IMG/VR virus record: IMGVR_UViG_3300046751_000094
Span: 1 to 20,537 of that record
Source: a virus
DNA: 20,537 nucleotides
Direction: 5' to 3' (one strand)
Part shown: in pieces, positions 13,492 through 20,537 of the stretch
Position numbering within the stretch: the first letter of the stretch is position 1
Layout of the letters: each line of letters opens with the position of its first letter
The notes under the pieces: model-generated
What the model saw: the letters and a program-made list of their open reading frames with translations, nothing else
Told to the model about the DNA's origin: nothing
The model's database searches: none
Translations under genes and position numbers: made by a program

Positions 13492-13724
13492 TAGTTTACC
13501 ACTTCCGCCTCTTCGACTTCCTCTGGATTTTCCAGAGCGTCAGCCAAGAGTTCAACAAACTTTTCACGGCCTATAGCGAGCTGATCCAAATTAAAACGAG
13601 CGTTGTCCATTTTACGGCCAAGATCGTTCACATGGTTCAAGTATACCTTTTGTTTGTTCGTCATGTCTTCCACAAAGTATTCTTTGTCATTAACTGTGAT
13701 GGGGGTCTTTTCATTTTTACCCAT
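13491..13724 (-). CDS. Small coiled-coil phage protein, DUF6447-like (77 aa)
   Basis: Starts at an ATG preceded by AGGAG. The sequence PITVNDKEYFVEDMTNKQK, then LNHVNDLGRKMDNARFNLDQ matches the pattern I associate with the small phage family DUF6447: a short beta hairpin (ITVNxKEYxxEDM) followed by a long helix with LDQL. It ends with an acidic tail (NPEEVEEAEVVN). Members lie beside tail fibre genes in marine and cyanobacterial phages. No function is established. It overlaps the next start. The family name is from memory and should be confirmed. Confidence 0.6.
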   Translation of the reverse strand: MGKNEKTPITVNDKEYFVEDMTNKQKVYLNHVNDLGRKMDNARFNLDQLAIGREKFVELLADALENPEEVEEAEVVN

Positions 13725-13749
13725 GCTAGTCTCCTATTTTAAGGTTAAG

Positions 13750-14073
13750 TTATGACCACGGTAGGGGTTCTACAGTGGGGCTTACGGGAGGGTTAATCAT
13801 TGAGTTGATCTGCCCATCCACATTCGCTTGGTAGTTTGCAATACCGTTTTCACCAAGATCATCTTGCACCCAGCCTAAAACCTGTGCTTCTGTCAAGTTT
13901 GCATACGGTGTGAAGGTGTCTCCCTCTTGTGAAAATGTGCTGGTTCCAGAAATGCTTGCAGTGTTTGTACCGTCTGTGCCTGTGAGCGTCCACGATACGT
14001 TTACCACAAAGTCTGGTTCTGGTGTCGGCATTGTGGACATTCTGTCTATTGTCCATGTGTATGTAACAGCCAT
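13750..14073 (-). CDS. Fibre-adjacent beta-rich phage protein, DUF7936-like (107 aa)
   Basis: The ATG follows AAGGAGA. The protein opens AVTYTWTIDRMSTMPTPEPD, continues with a strand pair (VNVSWTLTGTDGTNTASISG), then has a helix with LTEAQVLGWVQDDLGENG, and ends in a Pro-rich tail with MINPPVSPTVEPLPW. This TWxIxxM...YxWxxTGTDG...LTExxVLGWVQ...LPW pattern is a recognisable phage family next to fibre genes, which I believe is DUF7936. The role is unknown, probably assembly of or attachment to the fibre or capsid surface, inferred from its neighbours (the long fibre and an XkdW-like protein). Confidence 0.6.
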   Translation of the reverse strand: MAVTYTWTIDRMSTMPTPEPDFVVNVSWTLTGTDGTNTASISGTSTFSQEGDTFTPYANLTEAQVLGWVQDDLGENGIANYQANVDGQINSMINPPVSPTVEPLPWS

Positions 14074-14094
14074 TTTTTTCTCCTTTTTTGATTT

Positions 14095-14406
14095 TTACGG
14101 TTTAGGGTATTTGTTTTTTATGGCTTGTATTTCAGCTTTCCAAGCATCAACCCCTTCGTGAAATATTTTATCTAACTGATCTGCATAAGAGGGATATTCG
14201 GCTTTGCGCTGCACCTGATAGTGTGTGTCTTGGTTAGACATATCATCGGCAATAGCATTGCCTTCGTCCAACCATGCTTGCAGCCTAGCCCAATTTGCAG
14301 ACCCGTCGTTTGTCATTGGAACGATGAAAAACAGATCATCTTCGTTCTGTAAGTGAACGCAGTAGGTATCACGTTCAAGTGTTATATTTGCGTGGTAAAT
14401 TGACAT
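14095..14406 (-). CDS. XkdW-like fibre-associated protein (103 aa)
   Basis: Begins twelve bases after the fibre stop with GGGGGG a few bases before its ATG. The C-terminal part (RKAEYPSYADQLDKIFHEG, then VDAWKAEIQAIKNKYPKP) is the hallmark I know from short phage proteins encoded after tail fibres: a YPxxxDQLDxIxxxG motif and an AIKxxYPKP ending, related to XkdW or the end of fibre assembly proteins. The N-terminal half has strands (YHANITLERDTYCVHLQNED) and WARLQAWLDEGN. A fibre assembly or attachment role is likely but not shown. Confidence 0.65.
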   Translation of the reverse strand: MSIYHANITLERDTYCVHLQNEDDLFFIVPMTNDGSANWARLQAWLDEGNAIADDMSNQDTHYQVQRKAEYPSYADQLDKIFHEGVDAWKAEIQAIKNKYPKP

Positions 14407-14417
14407 AACTAACCCCC

Positions 14418-17400
14418 CTAATATCTTTGTGATTTGTTTAGGACAATATTCATAGAAGGTGCAGCCGCCGACGCAGACGGTGCAACATTAGAATACACTT
14501 GAAGCCTCTTCCCAACACCCGAAACATTAGCAACTCTCATCCTAAAGTCTAAAGAACCTGCCTGTGTGTGAGTTGAATTAACAACTTGTAACTCGCCAAC
14601 AATTGAACCGTTTGTAGTGTATGAGTTTGTAGTCCCAATATATCCTGTATTTGAAGCAACACCTGCAAACTCTGCTTGTGACCTTGTATAGTATCCGTAA
14701 GTTGGGTTTAAAGAGTTTGTGAAAACAATAATTGTTATCACGCCGTCTGCATCAAAAATACCATCATTAAAGTTTACAGCAGTGATGGTTGTCCATGTAT
14801 TTACAGATGAGCTACTATCCCATCCTGTCGCTGCGCCTTGATAAAGTTGCTCTTGTACATAGAATCGTCCACCACTTTGTACAACATCATATGCAAGACT
14901 TACATAAGCAGGGTTTCCATCCCCATCAGATATAAGAGTGGCGTTGCTAACGGTTGTAAGATTGAGGCTGTTCTGGTTTCCGTTATGACCGCCAATGAGT
15001 GTATTACTAGAGCCTGTTGTTATTAATCCACCCGGACCTTGGTTAACTTGCCCTGCTGGGCCTATAAAGGTGTTATAGCTGCCTGAAGTTATATTAATCC
15101 CAGCAGACCGTCCCATTATTAAGTTACCTTGACCAGTATTTGGTCCGTAACCAGAAATGCCGCCAGCATTTGTGCCAATAATTACATTACTATTACCATT
15201 GCCTGAACTATTGGAAAACGCAGAAGAACCAATAATCACATTGCCTTGCCCACCTGTCATTTCGTCGCCAGCAGCAGAACCCAAAATCGTATTTTGGTCG
15301 CCAGTAGTAAGTTTCCAACCCGCAGTATATCCAATCGCGGTGTTGCTGTTTGCGGTAGAATCTATGCTATTAGACGGGCCTGCGGCATAACCCACAAAAG
15401 TATTGTATGCCCCTGTCGTAACATGAGCGCCTGAATTTGAACCCACCATAGTATTAAAACTGCCCAACGATCTGTAGCCAGTCTGAACCCCTACATAAGT
15501 ATTATTTGTCCCCGTGGATTGTAGGAATCCAGCTAAACCACCAAATGCCACATTGTTTGAGCCAATATTTGTGTATAGCGCCCTATCACCAAATGCGGTT
15601 AACCCAGACCCACCTGTGTTTGTGTAAAGTGCTTGTGAGCCTACAGCCGTATTTGTGTAGTCATCGTTGTGATAACCCGCCATAAAGCCGATAAAAACAC
15701 TGTAATCATCATCTTCGCCTAAGTAGGATGCTTGATAACCAATAGCAACTTTATAGTTTGCGTTGTTATTGACCGCTGTCTGATATCCAACAGTGGTTGC
15801 ACCAACCGCTGTAGTTGTCTGCGCAGCAGATTGTAGACCAACCGCAACATTGTAGTTGCCTGACGTTAGTCCAGCAAGAGCCTCATACCCCAAGCCCGTA
15901 TTATTAACTCCAGTGCTTTGTCCTGACACACCCCTTAATGCCTGATACCCAACAGAAGTATTTGAACCTCCTGAAGTAAGAAACCTTCCTGCTCTGTAAC
16001 CCATAGCCGTGTTATTATCGCCATTATTATTGGTTAAGGCTTGCCAACCCACGGCGGTATTTCCAGTCCCTGTGGATAATCCTGCGAGTGCTTGGGCTCC
16101 CACGGCAGCGTTATAATGACCTGTTCCTGTGATTTGTGGTCCTGCTCCATACCCAATAAATACTGAATCTGTACCTGAAGTGTTTCCATACCCAGCATGG
16201 TAACCAACACCTACATTGTTATTTCCAGTTGATTTTCTTAAAGCCTCACGGCCCAACGCCGCATTATTGCTTCCTGTTGTTAAGTATGCTGCTTCAAATC
16301 CCACAGCAGTGTTACTTGTTCCACTTACAAGGCTTGTTAACGCCGCCGCTCCCACTGCCACATTAGAATCCCCTGAAGTAACAGCATTAAGAGTAAAGTT
16401 ACCCAAACCTGTATTTGAATTTCCAGTAACTCCTGCGCTGTCGCGCATAGAGGCTCTTCCCAATGCGAGGTTTTCTGTTCCCGTTGTTATTGCCTTACCC
16501 GCTTGATGTCCAAAGGCAGTATTGTAACTCGCAGTATTAGAATACAGAGCCTGATACCCAACTGCGGTATTTAGACTAGAAGTTTGATTTGAGTATAATG
16601 CTGCATGGCCTAACGCAACATTGTAATTGCCGCTAGTATTTGAGAAAGATGCGCCAGCTCCGATTGCGTTATTTTGAGTGCCAGAAGTGTTTGATTTTAA
16701 AGCCTCTTTGCCAATAGCAACGGTTTCAATTCCAGTATGAACCCCACTTAATGCAAGTGATCCCAACGCGACATTGAAATTACTACTAACAGTAGCACTT
16801 AAAGCATTGTATCCAACCGCAACATTTTGATCTCCGGTTTGATTTAAAAGCATCGCTTGCATACCCACCGCCACGTTTGCCGCGCCAGAAGAATTTGTAG
16901 CCAAGGCTTTTCGACCTATGGCGACATGGTGGTTAGATGCTGTGTTTGCAGTCAAGGCTTGATGACCAATAGCAACATTGTTGTCGCCCGATACATTTGA
17001 ATCAAATGCCCCATCACCCAACGCCACGTTTTCCGTACCAACAGGATAATTCCCATCCAGCTTGATTGTGCCGCCATCGACTGACAGGTTGCCATTAATC
17101 TGTAATTTGTCTTCGCTTTCATCCCAAAGCATATACTTACCAGAAGTAGCGCCAAAGAATTTTACATCATATCCTGTATCATCAACGCCAACATTAATTA
17201 TGCCGTCAATATCAACATTTGTTGATGTAATTTCAATTTTAGTATCCGCATCAATGTCCAACTGACCATCTGCACTTGAGCTTATAGATAACGCACTGTC
17301 ACGAAATTGTAGCGTAGGAGCGCCACCACCAGTTTCAGTTAGCAATAATCCTGTATCAGCAACATGGGTAAGCTGTATTTCACTGTCAGAACCAAAATCA

Positions 17401-17903
17401 ATTTTTGCACCATCAGAATTCATAATGATGTCATGACCGACTGTCAGATCATCATCTACAAACAAATCAGCAATGGCCAAATCTTGCGTAAGCTCAACAA
17501 CATTAGATCCAGCACCAATGCCATCTGTGGCAATGATCTTGGTTGTGCCGTTGGCCAAAGTAACATTAGACCCAGATCCTGCGCTGATCGTAAGTGTCTG
17601 GCCACCGCTGGTGTTATTTTCAATAATCCAAACTTTACTGGTGGTATTTGGAGCCAGAGTAACAACTCTAGTGGTGGTTAAATCTTCACTGGAGTTTATT
17701 TTTAGAGCGAGAGAACGAGCAGCGTCAGCCGCACCATCAGCAATGGTAATAGTCGTATCTGCGTTAGCAATGGTTTCTGTGCCGTAACTAAACGCATCTG
17801 CGATTAATTCGAGGTTTGTATTGGTCTTCGTACCCCATGAGCCAGAGTTCTCCCCTGTGGCCATTTCTTCGAGGCGAAGGTCATTTTCATAGGTACTAGC
17901 CAT
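14418..17903 (-). CDS. Long tail fibre with YadA-like repeats (1161 aa)
   Basis: Likely binds the host surface. The N-terminus (ASTYENDLRLEEMATGENSG, then WGTKTNTNLELI) is the virion-attachment segment common to marine phage fibres. Residues about 45-145 form a beta-rich domain (LAPNTTSKVWIIENNTSGG). Residues about 150-285 are short beta repeats. From about 292 to 985 come about 40 repeats of the type NTAVGYQAL...N-S-G-x-x, the Hep_Hag/YadA-head pattern that makes a trimeric left-handed beta-roll. The last 175 residues are a non-repetitive beta-rich tip (VQEQLYQGAATGWDSSSSVN, then FDADGVITIIVFTN), probably receptor binding. I see no S74 peptidase motif. AAGGAT precedes the ATG. Confidence 0.85.
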   Translation of the reverse strand: MASTYENDLRLEEMATGENSGSWGTKTNTNLELIADAFSYGTETIANADTTITIADGAADAARSLALKINSSEDLTTTRVVTLAPNTTSKVWIIENNTSGGQTLTISAGSGSNVTLANGTTKIIATDGIGAGSNVVELTQDLAIADLFVDDDLTVGHDIIMNSDGAKIDFGSDSEIQLTHVADTGLLLTETGGGAPTLQFRDSALSISSSADGQLDIDADTKIEITSTNVDIDGIINVGVDDTGYDVKFFGATSGKYMLWDESEDKLQINGNLSVDGGTIKLDGNYPVGTENVALGDGAFDSNVSGDNNVAIGHQALTANTASNHHVAIGRKALATNSSGAANVAVGMQAMLLNQTGDQNVAVGYNALSATVSSNFNVALGSLALSGVHTGIETVAIGKEALKSNTSGTQNNAIGAGASFSNTSGNYNVALGHAALYSNQTSSLNTAVGYQALYSNTASYNTAFGHQAGKAITTGTENLALGRASMRDSAGVTGNSNTGLGNFTLNAVTSGDSNVAVGAAALTSLVSGTSNTAVGFEAAYLTTGSNNAALGREALRKSTGNNNVGVGYHAGYGNTSGTDSVFIGYGAGPQITGTGHYNAAVGAQALAGLSTGTGNTAVGWQALTNNNGDNNTAMGYRAGRFLTSGGSNTSVGYQALRGVSGQSTGVNNTGLGYEALAGLTSGNYNVAVGLQSAAQTTTAVGATTVGYQTAVNNNANYKVAIGYQASYLGEDDDYSVFIGFMAGYHNDDYTNTAVGSQALYTNTGGSGLTAFGDRALYTNIGSNNVAFGGLAGFLQSTGTNNTYVGVQTGYRSLGSFNTMVGSNSGAHVTTGAYNTFVGYAAGPSNSIDSTANSNTAIGYTAGWKLTTGDQNTILGSAAGDEMTGGQGNVIIGSSAFSNSSGNGNSNVIIGTNAGGISGYGPNTGQGNLIMGRSAGINITSGSYNTFIGPAGQVNQGPGGLITTGSSNTLIGGHNGNQNSLNLTTVSNATLISDGDGNPAYVSLAYDVVQSGGRFYVQEQLYQGAATGWDSSSSVNTWTTITAVNFNDGIFDADGVITIIVFTNSLNPTYGYYTRSQAEFAGVASNTGYIGTTNSYTTNGSIVGELQVVNSTHTQAGSLDFRMRVANVSGVGKRLQVYSNVAPSASAAAPSMNIVLNKSQRY
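14950..17030 (-). repeat. About 40 degenerate YadA/Hep_Hag repeats in the fibre
   Basis: Each unit has a core N-x-A-(V/I/L)-G-x-x-A followed by a turn with Asn, Ser, Thr and Gly. Spacing is mostly 14 to 20 residues. The order of examples is NVALGDGAF, NVAIGHQAL, NVAVGYNAL, NTAVGYQAL, then later NTFVGYAAG, NTILGSAAG, NVIIGTNAG. The array drifts from A-L endings near the N-terminus to A-G endings near the tip. Confidence 0.8.
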
Positions 17904-17922
17904 GTTGTACTATCCTTTTTTA

Positions 17923-18345
17923 TTAATCGATGCGGATCAAGCCAGCCGCGCCGGGTGATGGGAACACAATGCGGAATGTGCCTGACGTAACTGTAAAGTC
18001 ACCGCCGAAGTTTAGAACCGCAATGGCATTGTTGCCTGCCGTTGTGTCGTTATAAATCAAAGCGCCAGCCGTTGTGAATGATGCTGATGTCCACTCTGGG
18101 TTGTCAAAATCAACATACGCTGTTGTGCCACTTGTGCCAATTACTGGATTGGTGAGTGTCTCACCGCCTGTTGTATATCCATTTCCAGAAGCTACTTCGC
18201 CACTGGTTGTATATGCTGTTGTTCCTGCACCTAATGACGCTGATGAAGTATACAGCGCGATCTTGATGGTATCTGAATCCAGATCCTGTTCTTTTTGAAA
18301 CAAGTCTTCTTTAAAACTTGTACACATTGCTTGTGCGATAGCCAT
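17923..18345 (-). CDS. Conserved phage structural protein (140 aa)
   Basis: GGAGGT precedes the ATG, which overlaps the previous stop (TAATG). The sequence FKEDLFQKEQDLDSDTIKIA, then LYTSSASLGAGTTAYTTSGE, then GALIYNDTTAGNNAIAVLNF follows a widespread phage family of about 140 aa that lies next to fibres and adaptors. It is beta-rich and ends with a Pro-Gly turn (FPSPGAAGLIRID). I know it as a hypothetical structural protein, possibly part of the neck or tail surface. No enzyme motif or membrane segment is visible. Confidence 0.65.
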   Translation of the reverse strand: MAIAQAMCTSFKEDLFQKEQDLDSDTIKIALYTSSASLGAGTTAYTTSGEVASGNGYTTGGETLTNPVIGTSGTTAYVDFDNPEWTSASFTTAGALIYNDTTAGNNAIAVLNFGGDFTVTSGTFRIVFPSPGAAGLIRID

Positions 18346-18971
18346 TATAAACCTCCGTTATATTCTGCTGCGTAGTCTCGCTGCATCTCTTGTACAAATA
18401 ATTGCACTGCTTCGTCAAATTGTGTCTTATAAAGTGCTAAAGTTTCTCCAGCTTTTAAGAAAGCTGATGCTTCGTAAAGACACGCTGCTAATAACACATT
18501 TTCTGCGTTATCTCCAATCCAAGTATTCGCGTTACTTGAACTTAAACCTGTTTCTGGGGCGATATAATCAACTTGATAAGTTGATGTTGTAGCGTCTGGA
18601 GTGGGCGCAACAGTAAAAGTTGTGCCGCCAGTTGCCGCTGTTTTTGTGCTATACATTTCAGGAACGCCTTGAGTTGTGGCGTTTGGCCAATAATCACGCA
18701 AATATGAATCCACTCTGTGATTTAGGTATGACGTTACATTTGCAGTAATCACAGAAACTTGTCTAATCATTCGCGCAGACGGCACAGTATAATCTGTTGT
18801 ACCTTGCACCAGTGCTGCTGATGCATTTTTCCTAAAGCAAGGCAAATTTGGTAGGCGCTGAAAGATCATCTCTTCAGCCTGTGCTATGATTTGATCAATG
18901 GAAGTAGTCAGCTCCGCGCTGTCATCTTCCAGAAAGTTTTCGATGTTAGCTTTTAGCTGCGTATAATTCAT
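18345..18971 (-). CDS. Adaptor-like head-tail connector protein (208 aa)
   Basis: ATGA overlap with the previous gene. The layout is that of podovirus adaptors (P22 gp4 or SU10-type): N-terminal helices (YTQLKANIENFLEDDSAELT, then IDQIIAQAEEMIFQRLPNL), a beta section starting with the G-T-x-x-Y-T-V-P motif (VQGTTDYTVPSARMIRQVSV), a TFTVAPTPDATTSTYQVDYI strand pair, and C-terminal helices (NAENVLLAACLYEASAFLK). It shares this layout with the truncated gene at the right edge, so the two may be paralogues forming successive rings of the neck. No enzyme motif is present. The fold call is from pattern, not from a search. Confidence 0.65.
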   Translation of the reverse strand: MNYTQLKANIENFLEDDSAELTTSIDQIIAQAEEMIFQRLPNLPCFRKNASAALVQGTTDYTVPSARMIRQVSVITANVTSYLNHRVDSYLRDYWPNATTQGVPEMYSTKTAATGGTTFTVAPTPDATTSTYQVDYIAPETGLSSSNANTWIGDNAENVLLAACLYEASAFLKAGETLALYKTQFDEAVQLFVQEMQRDYAAEYNGGL

Positions 18972-19894
18972 AGCCCATTACCCCATGTTCCGTTACCCCA
19001 AGCATTGTTACCCCAACCTACTGCTAGATCCACAGATCCTATTGCCCCTGTACCAGCCAAGCCTGTTTCGCTTATTTCAGCTTCTGCCACTTCGCTGCCT
19101 GTTGTGCCTACGCCGCCAAGACCAGTAACTGGGCCAACAATAATATTGAAGTCACTGCCAGCCCCAGTTCCAATCACATGAACAGATCCAGTGCCAGATA
19201 CGCCAGAAACATCTATTTCAGACACGGCTGTTTCTGTGCCTATTGCGCCTGTTCCAGCTACGCCTGTTGGGTTTAGTATGCTTTCAATAACTTGCAGATT
19301 AACTGCGCCTGTTCCAGCAACACCTGTCTCTGTGATTTCTGCCTCTGGAACTTCAGTTCCAATTGCGCCTGTACCAGCCACGCCATCCGTAGTAGTAGCC
19401 GTGGCAAATACACCAAGAGCGCCTGTGCCGATCACACTGGTGACGTTTACATCTGTTGATATGATAACTTGATAATTACCAATTGCGCCTGTACCAGCCG
19501 CTGCATTGATAGCTGGGTTTGGATAAACAGTACCCACAGCGCCTGTACCAGCCACACCAGTGACCGAAACGTCCATTTCTATCACAGACCCATGCGAAAC
19601 CACTCCAAGGCCGTGTACGCCCACTGGAGGGCGATCTTGGACAGGCGTAAAGATGTCGAAGTTGTACCCTATAAATACCTCTGCATTTTCAGGATCATTA
19701 TCTGGACGCGGATTAAACAGCGCCGTGGCATCAACAACATTTTTGGCTGGTGTTAGCTGTGGTTGTTTTGGCTCCCAGTCATCTGGAGATACGCGCAATC
19801 CATCCCAAGTGGTCATAAGGTCCGTATATGGAACCTTTAGGCCACCTCTGTCGCTTATCGCTTGGGATTTTTTGCCTCTTGCGTATTTTGCCAT
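18968..19894 (-). CDS. Repeat-containing structural protein with GVAGTGAIGT repeats (308 aa)
   Basis: The N-terminus (ARGKKSQAISDRGGLKVPYT, then VSPDDWEPKQPQLTP) is a conserved start I know from marine phages, where it is encoded between the neck proteins. After residue 110 come nine repeats of G-V-A-G-T-G-A-I-G-T, spaced about 20 residues with strand-forming segments between. The end is a Trp-Gly-Asn motif (GWGNNAWGNGTWGN). There is no membrane segment or enzyme motif. TAATG overlap with the upstream adaptor. It is likely a virion decoration or neck/tail surface protein, inferred from position and repeats. Confidence 0.65.
   Translation of the reverse strand: MAKYARGKKSQAISDRGGLKVPYTDLMTTWDGLRVSPDDWEPKQPQLTPAKNVVDATALFNPRPDNDPENAEVFIGYNFDIFTPVQDRPPVGVHGLGVVSHGSVIEMDVSVTGVAGTGAVGTVYPNPAINAAAGTGAIGNYQVIISTDVNVTSVIGTGALGVFATATTTDGVAGTGAIGTEVPEAEITETGVAGTGAVNLQVIESILNPTGVAGTGAIGTETAVSEIDVSGVSGTGSVHVIGTGAGSDFNIIVGPVTGLGGVGTTGSEVAEAEISETGLAGTGAIGSVDLAVGWGNNAWGNGTWGNGL
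19034..19558 (-). repeat. Nine repeats of about 60 bp (GVAGTGAIGT) in the 308-aa gene
   Basis: The DNA core, GCGCCTGTACCAGC on the + strand, recurs with small changes about every 60 bases. Units begin near residues 113, 131, 153, 171, 191, 211, 231, 258 and 278. Four are almost identical (GVAGTGA) and the others have drifted (SVIGTGALGV, GLGGVGTTGS). Confidence 0.8.
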
Positions 19895-20537
19895 TAATAT
19901 AAATTCAGCGCAGTGGGCTGAACCCTCAGAGATACGCCATCATTGTCTGATGCCGCTGCAAAACTAAATGCTCTTTCGTACATTTCGTTTAGCATTGTAA
20001 ACTTCTCAACTGCAAATTTCATTGCCAACTTGCTTGCAAGCCCAGCGCAAATGCATTCATTCCAACGATATGGTATGTCTGCGTCTTGATTGGATGCCGT
20101 GACATCTTCAAGCTGCCTGATTGCCCAATAAACCATACTATATGTTGTTTTGTCTGGAACTTGCCAGAAATATGCAACAGGCGTGAATTGCTTGTCTAGC
20201 ATATACTGGCTTGGCTTGCCGCTAGAATCTTTGTTTGGCAGTTGGTTATAATCAGAAATAGATACGCGATTAATCATTTGATCAGAAGTATCTGTGCCAG
20301 AGCTATCGCGTATAACTGCGCTTATGATGTCGATTGTTCCTACTGGTAGTGTGTAAGACGCTGTGCCGTTCACCAGTGTGAGTGTTTGCTGTTCTACTGC
20401 CCAGTAGTTGATACCTCTGTTTGCCCACTCAGCGAAGAGTAGGTTAAGGCTGCGCCGTGCAGACACAGCCTTATCGCCAGTTTGTGTTTGGGTATCAATA
20501 CCGCAACGCTCAAATGCCTCAGTGATAATCTCTTCAA
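19894..20537 (-). CDS. Head-tail adaptor protein, P22 gp4-like, truncated by the window edge
   Basis: A GTG at 20466 could be taken as a start, but the frame stays open to the end of the window and the extra residues (EEIITEAFERCGIDTQTQTG just before ARRSLNLLFAEWANRGIN) are the usual N-terminus of this family. The gene is therefore 5'-partial with at least 213 codons present. The pattern continues with LTLVNGTASYTLPVGTIDII, RVSISDYNQLPNKDSSGKP, VPDKTTYSMVYWAIRQLED, and a helical end (CICAGLASKLAMKF). Such adaptors sit under the portal and receive the tail nozzle. It overlaps the 308-aa gene start (TAATG). Confidence 0.7.
   Translation of the reverse strand, partial: EEIITEAFERCGIDTQTQTGDKAVSARRSLNLLFAEWANRGINYWAVEQQTLTLVNGTASYTLPVGTIDIISAVIRDSSGTDTSDQMINRVSISDYNQLPNKDSSGKPSQYMLDKQFTPVAYFWQVPDKTTYSMVYWAIRQLEDVTASNQDADIPYRWNECICAGLASKLAMKFAVEKFTMLNEMYERAFSFAAASDNDGVSLRVQPTALNLY

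Noticed and set aside
20464-20466. GTG as the start of the rightmost gene
   Set aside because: The frame continues upstream to the window edge with the residues expected for the family (AFERCGI), so the gene is cut by the window rather than starting here.

Overview
This window is the late (virion and lysis) part, plus a small piece of the early or middle part, of a tailed double-stranded DNA phage genome, most probably a podovirus of a marine bacterium. The evidence is the set of families rather than any single marker: a P22-type tail stabilisation protein, gp4-like adaptors, a string of internal virion (DNA ejection) proteins, and several small families that I know mainly from marine podoviruses and marine viral metagenomes. 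The layout is compatible with the HMO-2011-like group infecting SAR116 or Roseobacter-type alphaproteobacteria. That placement is inference: terminase, portal, capsid and DNA polymerase are all outside the window. There is no integrase, tRNA, insertion sequence or CRISPR array.

Left end, + strand (1-1543): four small genes in two translationally coupled pairs. Each pair is preceded by the same ~50 bp leader, which holds the dyad TGACA-N2-TGTCA and a GAGAGAGAGG ribosome binding site. The products are a 61-aa unknown, a papain-like Cys/His/Asp protein, a protein with a probable OB-fold C-terminal domain, and a 63-aa protein slightly resembling ribosome modulation factor. They read as early or middle accessory genes under a shared regulator.

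Convergent junction (1541-1548): the last + strand stop and the last - strand stop are two bases apart, with a small hairpin across them.

Rest of the window, - strand (20537 down to 1546): one uninterrupted late operon, read right to left. Almost every junction is a TAATG or ATGA overlap or a gap of under 30 bp with a Shine-Dalgarno sequence. The order is: truncated gp4-like adaptor; a repeat-rich 308-aa structural protein; a second adaptor-like protein; a 140-aa structural protein; a 1161-aa tail fibre with about 40 YadA/Hep_Hag-type repeats; fibre-associated small proteins; a lysis region with several one- and two-helix membrane proteins, two unlisted small ORFs found here (54 and 40 codons), a holin and a GH19 endolysin; the 707-aa tail stabilisation protein; two small structural proteins; then five internal-virion-type proteins with a GNAT acetyltransferase among them.

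Functionally, the right half builds the tail knob and the receptor-binding fibre, the middle ends the infection by lysis, and the left half of the operon supplies the proteins thought to leave the virion with the DNA and form the ejection channel. Nothing here is a clearly new defence or anti-defence system. The most unusual items are the duplicated dyad leader, the two small ORFs in the lysis region, the exact 18-residue helical repeat and 12-residue repeat in one ejection protein, and the very long YadA-like fibre.
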